Origin: Plasmodium malariae
Lineage: Eukaryota > Apicomplexa > Aconoidasida > Haemosporida > Plasmodiidae
Assembly: GCF_900090045.1 (NCBI RefSeq)
Contig: NC_041786.1
Span: forward strand, 186,001 to 250,000
Direction of reading: 5' to 3'
DNA: 64,000 nucleotides
The notes under the pieces are model-generated. The model made no database searches. It was not told the origin of the DNA and worked only from the letters and a program-made list of their open reading frames with translations. A program made the position numbers and the translations under genes. Below are positions 37,257 through 49,825 of the stretch, piece by piece (position 1 is the first letter of the stretch; every line of letters starts with the position of its first letter).

Positions 37257-38936
37257 ATGAATTGCTTCGATGAGAGCGAAGTTAAATATTTAAAAAGTCA
37301 GAAAAAAATAAAACGATGCTATAAAGTTTGGGAAAATATTATTAGTAAGAGTATTGGTTGTAGCAAAGAAGAAATAAAAAAAAATATTGCTAAAAGAAAA
37401 AGAGATAAAGAAAGATTATTGTCTATTTTATATGGTAGTGTTTTCAAAGGAAGGAAATACCTTTTATACTCCAAAAAATGGAGGGGAAAAACGTTAAATG
37501 AAATAATTAATCAAGATAAGAAAAATTATCAAAATTTAAAATATTTAAAAAATGTAGACAACTCTTATTTTTGTAAATTAGCTATAGGATATGTGGATGA
37601 AAATGATAAAAATCATTTTAAAAAGAAAGGAGAATCTGAATATATAAAAAATTATGATGTAATGGATGCTAATAATAATAGTACAAATATAAGTACTAAT
37701 ATTAGTGCCAATATTAGTACAAATATTAGTACCAATATTAGTGCTAATATTAGTCCCAATATTAGTACTAATATTAATACCAGTAATAATAATAATAATA
37801 GCAATGTGAAAAAATTTCAAGCGAATATCAATATCAACAGTACAACCCATAAAAAGAAGGCAAACCAGGCAGAGAAAAATGCAGCGTATCATACTAAAGA
37901 TGAAGTGTACGAAAGATTAAACTACTTAGAAAAAAGAAGTTATAGAAATAAATGTAAAATTGATAACCACATTAATAGTAGTTATATCAGTAATAGTAAT
38001 AATAACCCCAATTTATATACAAATCTTACCTACCATAATAATACTACTACTACTACTAATAATAATAATATTAATAGTAATAGCAATAGTAATCAAATTA
38101 ACGGTAATAACAGCAATAATAATAGTAATAATAATAGTAGTAATTATCACGTACTAAATCATAATAAATATTATGAAGAGAATTCGGATGAAGGGAAAGT
38201 TATCAAATATAAATATTTACCTACTGGTGTTTTCTACAGTAGGGTATCAAGGTCTTTTATAGCAAATTGGATTGATGATAAAACGAAAAAACAAATTAAA
38301 ATGCCGTATAAAATTTCAGAATTTGGTGTAGAAAAATGTATGATTTTAGCTATCCTTTCAAGAAACCTACGAATAAGTAATCTAAACAATGCTTTAAAAT
38401 ATTATGACAACTTAACAGCAGACCAAAAAGAAAAAATGCTACAAACTATTAGAACAACACAAAAAAGTGAAAAATTATTTAACGATATATTAAAACCAAA
38501 TAATAATGATTTTATTCACATTATTAATAGTACTTGTCCTATTACTATTACCCATGCAAATAAAAATGAAGAAAATGAATCTAAAAATACAGTTGTAAAA
38601 AAAAATATTATGGAAAAAAAAAAAGCCAAACAGAATTATAACAATTCAGAAAAATTACCAACAGGAGTATATTTTTATCAAGGTTCTTATGTAGCTAATT
38701 GGTGGGAAACCAACCAAAAAAAGCAGTTTAAAGTACCATTTAAAATTTCTGAATATGGAATTACAAGAGCAAAAAATCTAGCTATTATTTCAAGACTTAT
38801 TAGATCGTCATCCATTCAAGAAGTTAATCTAATTTTAACTCAAATAGAGCAAAACAAAAATATCACAAAATTGAACTACTCTACAATTTCAAACTTAGCT
38901 TTTAAATATGTAAAAAATACTCCGAAAAAAGATTAA
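37257..38936 (+). CDS. AP2-O4: ApiAP2 transcription factor with two AP2 domains, probably AP2-O4
   Basis: Single-exon nuclear DNA-binding protein of 559 residues. Two AP2 domains are visible. The first (about 319-375) reads LPTGVFYSRVSRSFIANW, then KMPYKISEFGVEKC. The second (about 466-520) reads LPTGVYFYQGSYVANWW, then KVPFKISEYGITRAKNLAI. Both show the apicomplexan AP2 pattern: three strands with GV(Y/F)F, ANW and a YG turn, then an amphipathic helix. The N-terminal 110 residues are basic and helical. The middle (about 140-300) is poly-Asn with a DNA-level 12-base repeat coding for Asn-Ile-Ser-Thr/Ala. The name AP2-O4 rests on domain layout and remembered gene order relative to P. falciparum chromosome 13, not on alignment. 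AP2-O4 is known from rodent malaria as a factor needed in ookinete/oocyst development. An unusually long upstream region precedes the gene. Confidence 0.85.
   Translation: MNCFDESEVKYLKSQKKIKRCYKVWENIISKSIGCSKEEIKKNIAKRKRDKERLLSILYGSVFKGRKYLLYSKKWRGKTLNEIINQDKKNYQNLKYLKNVDNSYFCKLAIGYVDENDKNHFKKKGESEYIKNYDVMDANNNSTNISTNISANISTNISTNISANISPNISTNINTSNNNNNSNVKKFQANININSTTHKKKANQAEKNAAYHTKDEVYERLNYLEKRSYRNKCKIDNHINSSYISNSNNNPNLYTNLTYHNNTTTTTNNNNINSNSNSNQINGNNSNNNSNNNSSNYHVLNHNKYYEENSDEGKVIKYKYLPTGVFYSRVSRSFIANWIDDKTKKQIKMPYKISEFGVEKCMILAILSRNLRISNLNNALKYYDNLTADQKEKMLQTIRTTQKSEKLFNDILKPNNNDFIHIINSTCPITITHANKNEENESKNTVVKKNIMEKKKAKQNYNNSEKLPTGVYFYQGSYVANWWETNQKKQFKVPFKISEYGITRAKNLAIISRLIRSSSIQEVNLILTQIEQNKNITKLNYSTISNLAFKYVKNTPKKD
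37680..37791 (+). repeat. Coding 12-base repeat in the AP2 gene
   Basis: About nine tandem copies of AATATTAGTACN, translated as Asn-Ile-Ser-Thr/Ala/Pro, within the low-complexity linker of the AP2-domain protein. Confidence 0.85.
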
Positions 38937-40823
<1,887 letters not shown>

Positions 40824-41567
40824 ATGGATGACTTTTTGATAAAACTGAAGAAAATATCAGAACAATATAACAACTTGTTGTTGGAAAAAAAGATAATAGA
40901 TAAAAGAATAACAAACATAGAAGAAAATATACATAAGTATGAAGAGACAAAACAGAAATCACTGAAAGAAGTAGAATTGAAGAAAAATCAATTGCTAAAA
41001 AATAAAAATAAACATTTAATAAAATGCCAAAAAATGGAAGAGTTAAACAACAAGCTGAATGAAATATTAATAAGAAAACAAAGGATAGATGATGAAGAGG
41101 AAAAAAATATTATAAAAAAGCAAATTGACACAGTTAACAAAACTTATACTTTATTGAACAATGTTCAGAAATTGAATGATACAATAGTTAAGGATAATAA
41201 CAACTATTATAAATTAATAACTCAGAAAATTCATAATAATAATTTTAGCAACAAAAAAACGTTAAATATATTGAACTGCTTCTTAAATAAAAATAGAGCT
41301 ACCATTTTAGAAAAAGACAATGAGCATAATGCTTTTCCCAACAACTTTAAAATGATTCAAACGAATGACACAATTCAGAAATTGATACATTTATTTTCAA
41401 ATGACCACACATCCTTAACTTTAGAAAAACAACAGTTCTTATTTGTACTACTAATGAATGTTTTAAAAAAAATATTTCACATGAAGGAAAAAGTAATACA
41501 TGATGAGAATAAGTCTAATGAAGTAATTCATAATTTTTTATACAATAATTATATTTTACTACAGTGA
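40824..41567 (+). CDS. Small coiled-coil protein of unknown function
   Basis: Single-exon protein of 247 residues; the first ATG in frame is at 40824, just after a T run and a short AAAAAAG context. Residues 1 to about 125 form a highly charged Lys/Glu/Leu/Ile coiled coil without Pro or Gly ([20 protein letters not shown] and similar heptads). The C-terminal half is Asn-rich, with a helical segment [16 protein letters not shown] near 213-228. No signal peptide, membrane segment or catalytic motif is visible. I do not recognise the family. A structural or scaffold role is possible but unsupported. Confidence 0.7.
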   Translation: MDDFLIKLKKISEQYNNLLLEKKIIDKRITNIEENIHKYEETKQKSLKEVELKKNQLLKNKNKHLIKCQKMEELNNKLNEILIRKQRIDDEEEKNIIKKQIDTVNKTYTLLNNVQKLNDTIVKDNNNYYKLITQKIHNNNFSNKKTLNILNCFLNKNRATILEKDNEHNAFPNNFKMIQTNDTIQKLIHLFSNDHTSLTLEKQQFLFVLLMNVLKKIFHMKEKVIHDENKSNEVIHNFLYNNYILLQ

Positions 41568-41686
41568 TTTATGTACAAAGTAACTATCGTTTTGTCTGCA
41601 CAGATTATCGTAATGATTGCGACTTAAATGTGGTTATTTTTATTTTTATTTTGATTATTATTTTATTTTATTTTATTTTTTATTTT

Positions 41687-41756
<70 letters not shown>

Positions 41757-42224
41757 CGAGCTATGTTATTTTTTTTTGGAAACATCTTAATTATTTTTAT
41801 TGTTCGTTTTGTCTTTTGTTTGTATAAGCTTATAGAACAAAAAAAAAAAATAATAATAAAATAAAATATAATAAATTGATAAATTAATAAATTAATAAAC
41901 TAATAAACTAATAAATTAATAAATTAATAATATAAATAAACTAACAAATAAATAAAATAACAGATAAATTTATTAATAAACAAACACGTAAATAAATAAC
42001 TAGCTAAATATGTTGAGGACTGAACATTTAAGTTAATAAAAATACGAGAAACTTCTAAATATATATGGCACATTTGCTCAATGCTTCAAAAAATGAAAAA
42101 GACACATATGTTTCAACCAAATTTCAAAAAAAGGATAGCTCTAAAATACGTTTTGTCAATTTTTCCGTGCACACATTACGTCTTTTCCCCTTTTTGAATA
42201 AAAATTCACTTTTTTTTTTTTTTT

Positions 42225-42267
<43 letters not shown>

Positions 42268-42318
42268 TTCCTCTATGTACGATTTAATTTACTTCCTCTG
42301 CTTACTATTCTTCTCTTG
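41568..42318. other. Convergent intergenic region with 68-base poly(T)
   Basis: Lies between the 3' ends of the coiled-coil gene and the methyltransferase gene. It holds an uninterrupted run of about 68 T (41689-41756), AATAAATT repeats (41850-41990), a (CT)n run near 42227-42247 and a (TA)n run at 42248-42267. Confidence 0.7.
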
Positions 42319-43767
42319 TTAAATATATTTCTCCTGCCTGCGCTGCTTACGATTGTAGTGTAAAGGATAAAATTCGTCTTTTCTTTCGTAAGTCTCAAAT
42401 TTACCTGTACTGTTCAGAACATATAAAGCAAAGTAGGTCCTACCAAATTTTCTATTTCTTAAACCAATTAAATTATAAACCTTGTGTGGTAACATTTCTA
42501 TTTCTTTTGGATATTCAATAAATATAAGACAGTCATTATCAAATAATTCACTTTCTGAAATACTGTGTATAAGTTTGCTGTATACAATTTGTTCATAGGG
42601 AGGAGTAAAAAATGCTAAGTGAAATTTCTCTTCTATATTAAATTTAAAAGGATTATTTAATAATTCTATTGCATCAGATCGAATAATTTTATTATCTAAA
42701 TGATGTATATTACATAATTTTAAATTTTCATAAATTGTTCTACAAGAATTTAAAGATAAATCTACAAAAGTTATGTTTTGAATGCCTCTAGAAATACATT
42801 CAATACCTAAGTTACCACTTCCACTAAATATATCAATTACGTTTATATCAGTACAACTAAATAAGCTCATGTGAGATAAAATGCTAAATATTGATTCTTT
42901 TACCTTACTCATCATTGGTCTTGTATAAGTGTCAGGAGAAAAAATTTTCTTGTTTTTAAACTTTCCTTCATGAATACTTAAAATTTTTTTTTTTCTATAA
43001 TTTATATTTATTGTTTCTCTATATTTTTTTATTTTACAAAATTTATATTTAGATTTTATCTTTCTATTTGGTAATCTTCGGATACTTAATTCTTCCTCTG
43101 GTATTCCATATAAGTCCTTTTTCATTATTCTTTTTTCCCTTTTATTTGGTACCTCCATTTTGTTTTTACTCTTTTCTGTCTCGTCATAGTTCTGTTTCTC
43201 ATTCCTATCACGACAGATTTTACCTCCACTCTCGCCTTCAAATGCTAAGGCAGGTATGTCATCACTATCAAGTCGTTCTGCAGTCATCCCATATCCCTCT
43301 AATCGCTCTGCAGTCATTCCATCACCCCCTAATCGCTCTGCAGTCATTCCATCACCCCCTAATCGCTCTGCAGTCATTCCATCGCTTTCGAAATTTTTCT
43401 CAATTTCGCTGTTCCCTTTAATAGACTTCTTACCTCCGATGGCGTTGTTAGAAAAAGCCCCTAAAAAAAAGGAGTTCTCTATTTCAACTGTCACAACGTT
43501 TTGGAGCTTATTTAATGGATTCCAATTTTTTATATTAGAACGACCGTTTTTGCTAAAACAAAAAAAAGGTTTGTTTACAAAAAGCACATATTTGATATAC
43601 TTTACCGTGTTAATGTTCTTCTCTTGTGGATAAAATTTACTTATAATGGTATACTTATTATTTCTTATATAATTTGCACAACAAATTTTTGTATTTATAT
43701 TTGGAAAAAGAACAAAAACACTTATTAATAGAAAAATGAGTGTACCAATATATTTTAAAAAGACCAT
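42319..43767 (-). CDS. RsmD-like rRNA (guanine-N2) methyltransferase, organelle-targeted
   Basis: Single-exon protein of 482 residues. The C-terminal 200 residues are an RsmD-type SAM-dependent methyltransferase (bacterial RsmD methylates G966 of 16S rRNA). The sequence shows RPMMSKVKESIFSILSHM (about 285-302), SAM motif I INVIDIFSGSGNLGIECISRG (about 308-328), the post-I acidic residue in ITFVDLS, and motif IV FFTPPYEQ near 385. The usual D/N/S before PPY is T here. The protein begins with a hydrophobic signal-like segment (about 5-22) followed by a basic stretch, the layout of an apicoplast bipartite leader. A 10-residue repeat (GMTAERLGGD, four copies, near residues 129-168) and basic spacers lengthen the N-terminus. 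Apicoplast 16S rRNA is the likely substrate by inference. Confidence 0.83.
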   Translation of the reverse strand: MVFLKYIGTLIFLLISVFVLFPNINTKICCANYIRNNKYTIISKFYPQEKNINTVKYIKYVLFVNKPFFCFSKNGRSNIKNWNPLNKLQNVVTVEIENSFFLGAFSNNAIGGKKSIKGNSEIEKNFESDGMTAERLGGDGMTAERLGGDGMTAERLEGYGMTAERLDSDDIPALAFEGESGGKICRDRNEKQNYDETEKSKNKMEVPNKREKRIMKKDLYGIPEEELSIRRLPNRKIKSKYKFCKIKKYRETININYRKKKILSIHEGKFKNKKIFSPDTYTRPMMSKVKESIFSILSHMSLFSCTDINVIDIFSGSGNLGIECISRGIQNITFVDLSLNSCRTIYENLKLCNIHHLDNKIIRSDAIELLNNPFKFNIEEKFHLAFFTPPYEQIVYSKLIHSISESELFDNDCLIFIEYPKEIEMLPHKVYNLIGLRNRKFGRTYFALYVLNSTGKFETYERKDEFYPLHYNRKQRRQEKYI

Positions 43768-43777
43768 TTGTTATATA

Positions 43778-43897
43778 CATATACTGTAATATATACATAT
43801 ACTGTAACATATACATATACTGTAACATATACATATACTGTAACATATACATATACTGTAACATATACATATACTGTAACATATACATATATATATG
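43778..43897 (+). repeat. 18-base minisatellite ending in a perfect inverted repeat
   Basis: Six to seven copies of ATATACATATACTGTAAC, starting only about 10 bases upstream of the methyltransferase start codon, so probably in its 5' UTR. The right-hand end folds back on itself, with a 16-bp stem at 43870-43885 and 43892-43907. Confidence 0.9.
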
Positions 43898-44017
43898 TTA
43901 CAGTATATCTGTTTTTATTATTCTTCCAAAATTGCATTTTCCATCTGCTTCCGTTCGCTAAACTACACTATACTACACTTTTGTACACTTTTGTGCACTT
44001 TTGTACACTTTTGTACA

Positions 44018-44052
<35 letters not shown>

Positions 44053-44483
44053 CTCTTACAATGTTGTGTCACAAAATGCAATGGAAGCGCTACAAAAACA
44101 TCCCTTTTAAAATTCATTTATTAATTTTATTAATTCCATTTTTTTATATTTTTCTTTTTTTTTCTCTTTTTTTTTTTTCTTTTTAGTCACTGCAATTTAA
44201 AAAAAACAACTCGAGAGACAGAGAAGAAAAAAATATCTCACTTGTGCACATATGCGTGTATATTTATGTATGTACACATACATGTATACAATAAATCCAT
44301 TTTGTATATGCTATCATTTTCGAAATTGACAAAATGATTTACTTAAAATGTTCAGAGTGTTTAATTGTATTAATCAATGAAATAAAGATGGTACTTGTAT
44401 AATAAAGCATAAAAAGGATGAGCAAAATATGTAAAATGAAAATGGGAAAATATATGCGTAAATCATGAGCTCTAAATTATAAT

Positions 44484-44659
44484 CGGTCATAAGCAGTCAT
44501 ATGCATTCTTAAGCAGTCATTAGCAGTCTTAAGTAGTCATTAGCAGTCTTAAGCAGTCATTAGCAGTCTTAAGCAGTCATTAGCAGTCTTAAGCAGTCAT
44601 TAGCAGTCTTAAGCAGTCATTAGCAGTCTTAAGCAGTCATTAGCAATCATTAGCAGTCA
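44484..44659 (+). repeat. 20-base minisatellite
   Basis: About eight copies of AAGCAGTCATTAGCAGTCTT, itself made of two related decamers (AAGCAGTCAT and TAGCAGTCTT). The centre is perfect and the edges are degenerate. Confidence 0.92.
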
Positions 44660-44955
44660 AAGTATAAACGTAAGATAAAAATGGGGAAATGAAAGTGGTA
44701 GCATAAAAGCGATAAAACGATGAGGTAAAATACAGGAATAACAATAAAAGGAAGAAACGAAAGCAAATAAAAATGATAGCCCTAAAGGTACAATGCGCCT
44801 TTTTCTGTTTATCTATTCCTCGTGAGTTAATACGCGTAAATTAAAAAAGTAATTGAATGCAGCATTTATGAGCCAGTGTACGATTTATACTTCTACAAGT
44901 ATTAAGGATAAAAATTAGAAAAAACAGTAAAAACTAAAATCTGAATTGTGACAAA

Positions 44956-44992
44956 CGCTTTCCCCTTACTACTTCGTAAGGGAAATAAAGCG
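44956..44992. other. Strong imperfect hairpin
   Basis: CGCTTT-C-CCCTTAC, a 6-base loop, GTAAGGG-AAAT-AAAGCG. The stems are 7 bp and 6 bp with a small internal bulge. The GC content is well above that of the surroundings. It could be part of a non-coding RNA; no known family is recognised. Confidence 0.4.
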
Positions 44993-45404
44993 AATAAACG
45001 GTTGGATTAGCAGTTGGATGAGCAGATGAACCACTAATATGATGTAAAAAAAAACTAAAACAAAATACTAACTCAAGGCTAACAATACATATATTGATAA
45101 TGAGAGTCACATCACAAGGTAAATGTAACAATAAAGAGTTAACATATATGATAATAAGAATGTAGTGAAAATAATTATTAAGCAGTATGCTGAAGTTGAG
45201 TGTATGCCAGTGTACATATACAACCGCTTACACATATATACTTGTCTTCTTCGAATATGGTAGATCAAAAAATTTCCCTAAAAACTCGCTTTTGTATAAT
45301 TGTGCACATAGGTCTCTCATCCTTTGAGTGGACTTCAAAAATTTCTTCTCATTTTGAGTCCTTTTTACTGAACGAATTGGAATTAAAGAAAGAGAAGTGA
45401 AGAA

Positions 45405-45497
45405 ATGTGGAAATGTAGAAATGTAGAAATGTAGAAATGTGGAAATGTAGAAATGTGGAAATGTAGAAATGTGGAAATGTAGAAATGTAGAAATGTG
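45405..45497 (+). repeat. 9-base minisatellite AAATGTAGA
   Basis: About ten copies of AAATGTAGA or AAATGTGGA in tandem, intergenic. Confidence 0.9.
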
Positions 45498-45630
45498 GAA
45501 TTATAAAATTATAACAAATAGGGGATAAAGGTATAATGAGATACATTTAGGACAATGCACAGTTTGGTAAATAACGTAAATTTGTATACACTTGTGTATA
45601 TGGGGTTATTTGGAAATGACAAAAATATAC

Positions 45631-45838
45631 GAAAAAGTAAAAGAAAAAGTAAACGAAATAGTAATCGAAAAAGTAAACGGAATAGTAATCGAAAAAGTAA
45701 ACGAAATAGTAATCGAAAAAGTAAACGAAATAGTAATCGAAAAAGTAAACGAAATAGTAATCGAAAAAGTAAACGAAATAGTAATCGAAAAAGTAAACGA
45801 AATAGTAATCGAAAAAGTAAACGAAATAGTAAACAGAC
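45631..45838 (+). repeat. 24-base minisatellite
   Basis: About eight copies of a purine-rich 24-base unit with core AAAAAGTAAACGAAATAGTA followed by ATCG. It is multiple-of-three phased, so frames on both strands stay open, but the products (Lys/Arg/Ser or Phe/Thr/Ile repeats) are artefacts. It lies just downstream of the secreted-protein gene. Confidence 0.9.
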
Positions 45839-45951
45839 ACATGCGAGAAGAGGCGACTAAATGAAGAGCCGGATGTACTAACGTACAAGAGCTATATAAA
45901 AGATCACAAATAATGAGCACTACATTTTTTTTTTTTTTTTTTTTTTTGTGC

Positions 45952-46907
45952 TTACTGTTTGTCAATCGTAAAGTATCCAACATTATGTTTTTTAAGTGAA
46001 CCATTAAACTTAAGAAATATATCTCCAATACTTGTAAATAAATTGGAATAATCTGAAAAAAAAGAGTGAAAGGAAATGCACGAATATTGGAATTTTTTGT
46101 ACATTTTAAGAGGAAAAAATAAAAAACAGCAAAGCGGTAATATGGAAAAGCAACAATGCAACAAAACAGACTAACAAATAAGTGGAGTCTCATTTTCTTC
46201 TGCAATTATTAAGGGTACGGGAAAAAAAAAAAAAGAAAAAAAAAAAACTTACAGTGACTATATGCAACTACGACATAATAAAGGGAAAAATTCAAACCCG
46301 GCACATGTGACGGCACAGTAATAATTAATTTCTTCATTCCTGTAATATAATTAAAACTTAATTTCCAAGTAGGGGCATCCACAGGATATTTTAATTTTTT
46401 CTTACTTACTATATTAGCCAAAGACTCCATAATCACCTCAGTTATTTTTGGCTCATTTTCAATATAAGCCATATTATCACGTTCTAAACTTATACTTAAT
46501 ATATTTATTTGATATTTATGAGAAAACTGTTCAAATATTAGATTGATGCCAGAGAAATATTTTTTAAATGAAAAAGATTCATCTTCATACATTTTTTGAA
46601 ATTTTTTTCGTAATTTAATATAGTTACATACATTTAACGTATTTGATTTACAGAAGTTATAAAGTAAATTCCATTTAAATACTTTTTCAAATTTATCATC
46701 AAAAAAATAATAAGCCTTTAATTGATAGTCCCCTAATACATCTTCTTCTTTTAACATAAATGATCTTCTATACCTTTTGGAATATCTGTTAACTTTCTTT
46801 TTCACTGTTTTTATAGTACCTTTAACCTTATTTACAGCATTTGTTGCATCACTTGTCCGTATATAACCGAATAGACACAGACACAGAATTATGTACAATT
46901 TTTTCAT
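45952..46907 (-). CDS. Secreted conserved protein of unknown function, two exons
   Basis: Exon 1 is 46253-46907 and exon 2 is 45952-46052. The intron has a GTAAGT donor and a TTTTTTTTCAG acceptor in phase 1, giving 251 residues. Residues 1-20 (MKKLYIILCLCLFGYIRTSD) are a good signal peptide. The mature part is basic at first (KKKVNRYSKRYRR), then mixed helical, with aromatic and hydrophobic stretches such as GLNFSLYYVVVAYSH near the splice site. No domain is recognised. Amino-acid composition and splice quality argue that it is real and conserved. Just at the stop, CAGTAAGC resembles a splice donor, so a further 3' exon cannot be excluded, though the following sequence looks non-coding. Confidence 0.7.
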
Positions 46908-47584
46908 TATATTCTTTTTCTTTTAAAACGGGAAAATTTACGATGATAAAGCGGAAGAGCGGCAGAAAATGGAATAAAATTAAGGGAAATCAGAAAATAA
47001 AAAATATGCAAAAATTGGGATAAATTGTTAAATATTGCTTAAATTGTTCACGATTACGGGAAGGTAAACATGCGGACGTCTAAAATTACCAAATAGAAAA
47101 CAAAAGCAGCTTAACGAATATTTCAAAAACACCTATACTTTTAAGACAAATCCTTGAGTTTCTATTAGTTTTCCTTTGTTATATTTCATATTTGTTCGTG
47201 CAAGATTGTTTGCATAAATATGCGCAAAAAAAATAGGGTTACAAGTAGGTATATATACGCGTATATAAGCTTACGTCCTACATACTCACATGTATGTATG
47301 AATGTATAAACATATGAGTACGCATTTGTAAGTATATATATGTAAACACATAACATATGCAGGTTATACGCTTGTAAAAATACACGCATTCTTAATAAAA
47401 TATAGGCACTAGTTTGCACATAAACATTTACAGATGAAACAAGTTGGGATTTACTTAAAAGTGTTTTGCAGTATGTGCACATACAACTGCTATTTCTTGC
47501 GTGCAGATTTTAACTGTAGAAATAGCGAGTACCAAGAAAAAAAAAGAAAAAAAAGACAAGTCCTAATGCGTACATACGTACGTA

Positions 47585-47640
<56 letters not shown>

Positions 47641-47781
47641 TATACATATGTATATGTGTTCGTATATATCCTCCTTCCACACCCAAGTAGAAATTACAAA
47701 AAGGAAGAGAAAGAGAAAAGAGGTTATAATTTTAATTTGAAAATTTCAGCCATGCATTACTGTAGTATTTGTTCTATTTAA

Positions 47782-47979
47782 ATGAGTTCAGCAAATTACT
47801 ACTGTATAAGACTCTTTAGGTGTAACAGAAGTTTGAATGGTCCATACGGTAAATAACATTTAGCATTTTTCTGCATTGTTCATATGATAAATACCATTAT
47901 TTTTATTATTTTTTTTTTAATTGACCTTTTAGTAGTTTACGCTTTTTTCTATTTATTTCTCTTATGTGTAGGAAAATAA
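47782..47979 (+). CDS. Possible two-exon microprotein (37 residues)
   Basis: Exon 1 (47782-47848) encodes MSSANYYCIRLFRCNRSLNG and then Pro-Tyr; its ATG sits in the typical AAATG context. A GGTAAAT donor follows. After a pyrimidine-rich tract, the acceptor CCTTTTAG at 47925-47932 opens exon 2 (47933-47979), which adds a hydrophobic VVYAFFYLFLLCV tail. The joined frame is in phase. Evidence is only composition and splice signals; the product would be a tiny single-pass membrane protein. It could equally be chance or part of a larger spliced transcript. Confidence 0.25.
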
Positions 47980-48060
47980 AATGCATCGTAGTAAACCTTA
48001 CGTTCATTTTTATGTCCAAGCACTATTACGCGTAATGCTAACACTTGTTATTACGAACCG

Positions 48061-48095
<35 letters not shown>

Positions 48096-49654
48096 CTATA
48101 AATGTGTGCACATGTATACATATATGTGCTCCTACGTGGTCATTTATTCTTTCCTTATACGAAATGATGAAAAAGCGTAGCAGGTATACAAAATGGAAAT
48201 TATGTACTTGGTGAAAAGTACCTATTTTTAACAGGCTTATCATGTACCGTAAAATGTACATGTATGTATATATACATACTTACATGCGTACGTACATACA
48301 TGTATACATATATACGCATGTAAGTGGAATAGGAATCGGAAAACGTGCAGCTAAAGGTTCATTCTTCAAATGGAAGTGCAAAATTTTAAGAGAATTTTTC
48401 AAAATGTTTGTTTAAAATGTTGACACGTTTTAACCGAATTATCGATCAACTTTTTGAAATTTACATCCTTCATACCTAAACAGAACTTTGTGCGTGCTTT
48501 CATATACATATATAACTGTGCATGTATTCATGTGTATATGCTTTCATGCATATATACTTTCATGTACGCACATATTTATATACGTATCCCAAAGATATCG
48601 GTACGATAATGTATGTACTCTCCCCTTTACTAAGTTTTAAAACTTAATAAAATGGCAGAACATTTTGAAGAACAGTTATGTACACCTGTTGTGTTCATCT
48701 TAGGTGCATATACTTAAGTGTAGTTAAAAATTTTTCCAAATTGAAAAGAAAATAAAATAAAAAAAAAAAAAGAAAGAAGGAAGAAAGAAAGAAATAAGGA
48801 TGAAAAAAAAAAAAGTAAGAAACACTGAAAAATTAACAGGTAACTCTTCAAAAAAGGTAAAGGTACCGCATAATTAAGAAATTATTCTTCATATTGTTGT
48901 CCAATGACAGTTATAATGCTATATATTTTTTACACCAGAAAAGGGGTGTATCCCAAATAAGTATATTACAAAATTAGATATTTATACATGTACACATGTA
49001 ATACTTTTATATATGTCCATATATATAAAATAATAAAACGTCTGCATTATTCCGAATTTGTGTCTGTTTTTGCTCGCTAAATAATTATTTAGCAAAATGT
49101 ATTAACAGATCATATTTTTGAACAAAATAAAATTATTGCATAAATTCAAAATGGGAAAATTTTTCCAGATTTTCAGAATATATATAAAATTTCAATACTT
49201 AACAACATGTACCAGTCTTTTTTATCGCTTTAAAATATGTTCGTAGCAATGATAAAAAGTAGTAATGAAATTTTATTTTTTCAAAATGGTACGCAATTTA
49301 CTTTTTCTGGTGAACAATACGCCAAAAAAAGGATAATATGAAACATAGTTTATTTCATATTCACATATATGTATGCAAGTTATACTTATGTTTATGCGTA
49401 TGTTTATACGTATGTTTATATGTGTGTTTATGTATATATTACGTAGTACATTGTGCACGGAATGAAATTTCTTTTCTATTTATAGTTTAAATTTTTCGTT
49501 CGACCACCAGAGTAACGAAGAATAACGAAAAAATTTTAGCTAGTAAATAATTATATTTCTATTAAATGTTTTACTTTATATCTTTTTTTGTTATTGCTCT
49601 TCTATTTTTTCCGCTTTTCCTTTTTTTCTTTTTAATATCTTTCTTTTTCATTTA

Positions 49655-49825
49655 TTATTTATTATTTATTCTTTATTGTTTAATGTTTATTGTTTATTGT
49701 TTATTGTTTATTGTTTATTGTTTATTGTTTATTATTTATTGTTAACTGTTTATTGTTTATTGTTTATTATTTATTGTTAACTGTTTATTGTTCATTGTTT
49801 ATCTATTGTTTATTATTTATTATTT
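49655..49825 (+). repeat. Heptamer repeat GTTTATT
   Basis: Many copies of GTTTATT/ATTTATT in tandem, with GTTAACT interruptions at two places. Intergenic. Confidence 0.85.

Larger units (their letters stand above)
43908..45951. other. Intergenic region rich in minisatellites
   Basis: About 2 kb between the methyltransferase start and the 3' end of the secreted-protein gene. It contains four short tandem arrays (ACACTTTTGT decamers at 43965-44018, then a 20-base, a 9-base and a 24-base array), a poly(T) run at 44020-44046 and a GC-richer island near 44940-45130. A 47-codon ATG frame at 45257-45400 is not supported by anything else. Confidence 0.55.

Noticed and set aside
45257..45400. 47-codon ATG frame (MVDQKISLKTRFCIIVHIGL...)
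   Set aside because: GC is slightly raised, but there is no splice continuation, no recognised homology, and it runs into a 9-base minisatellite.
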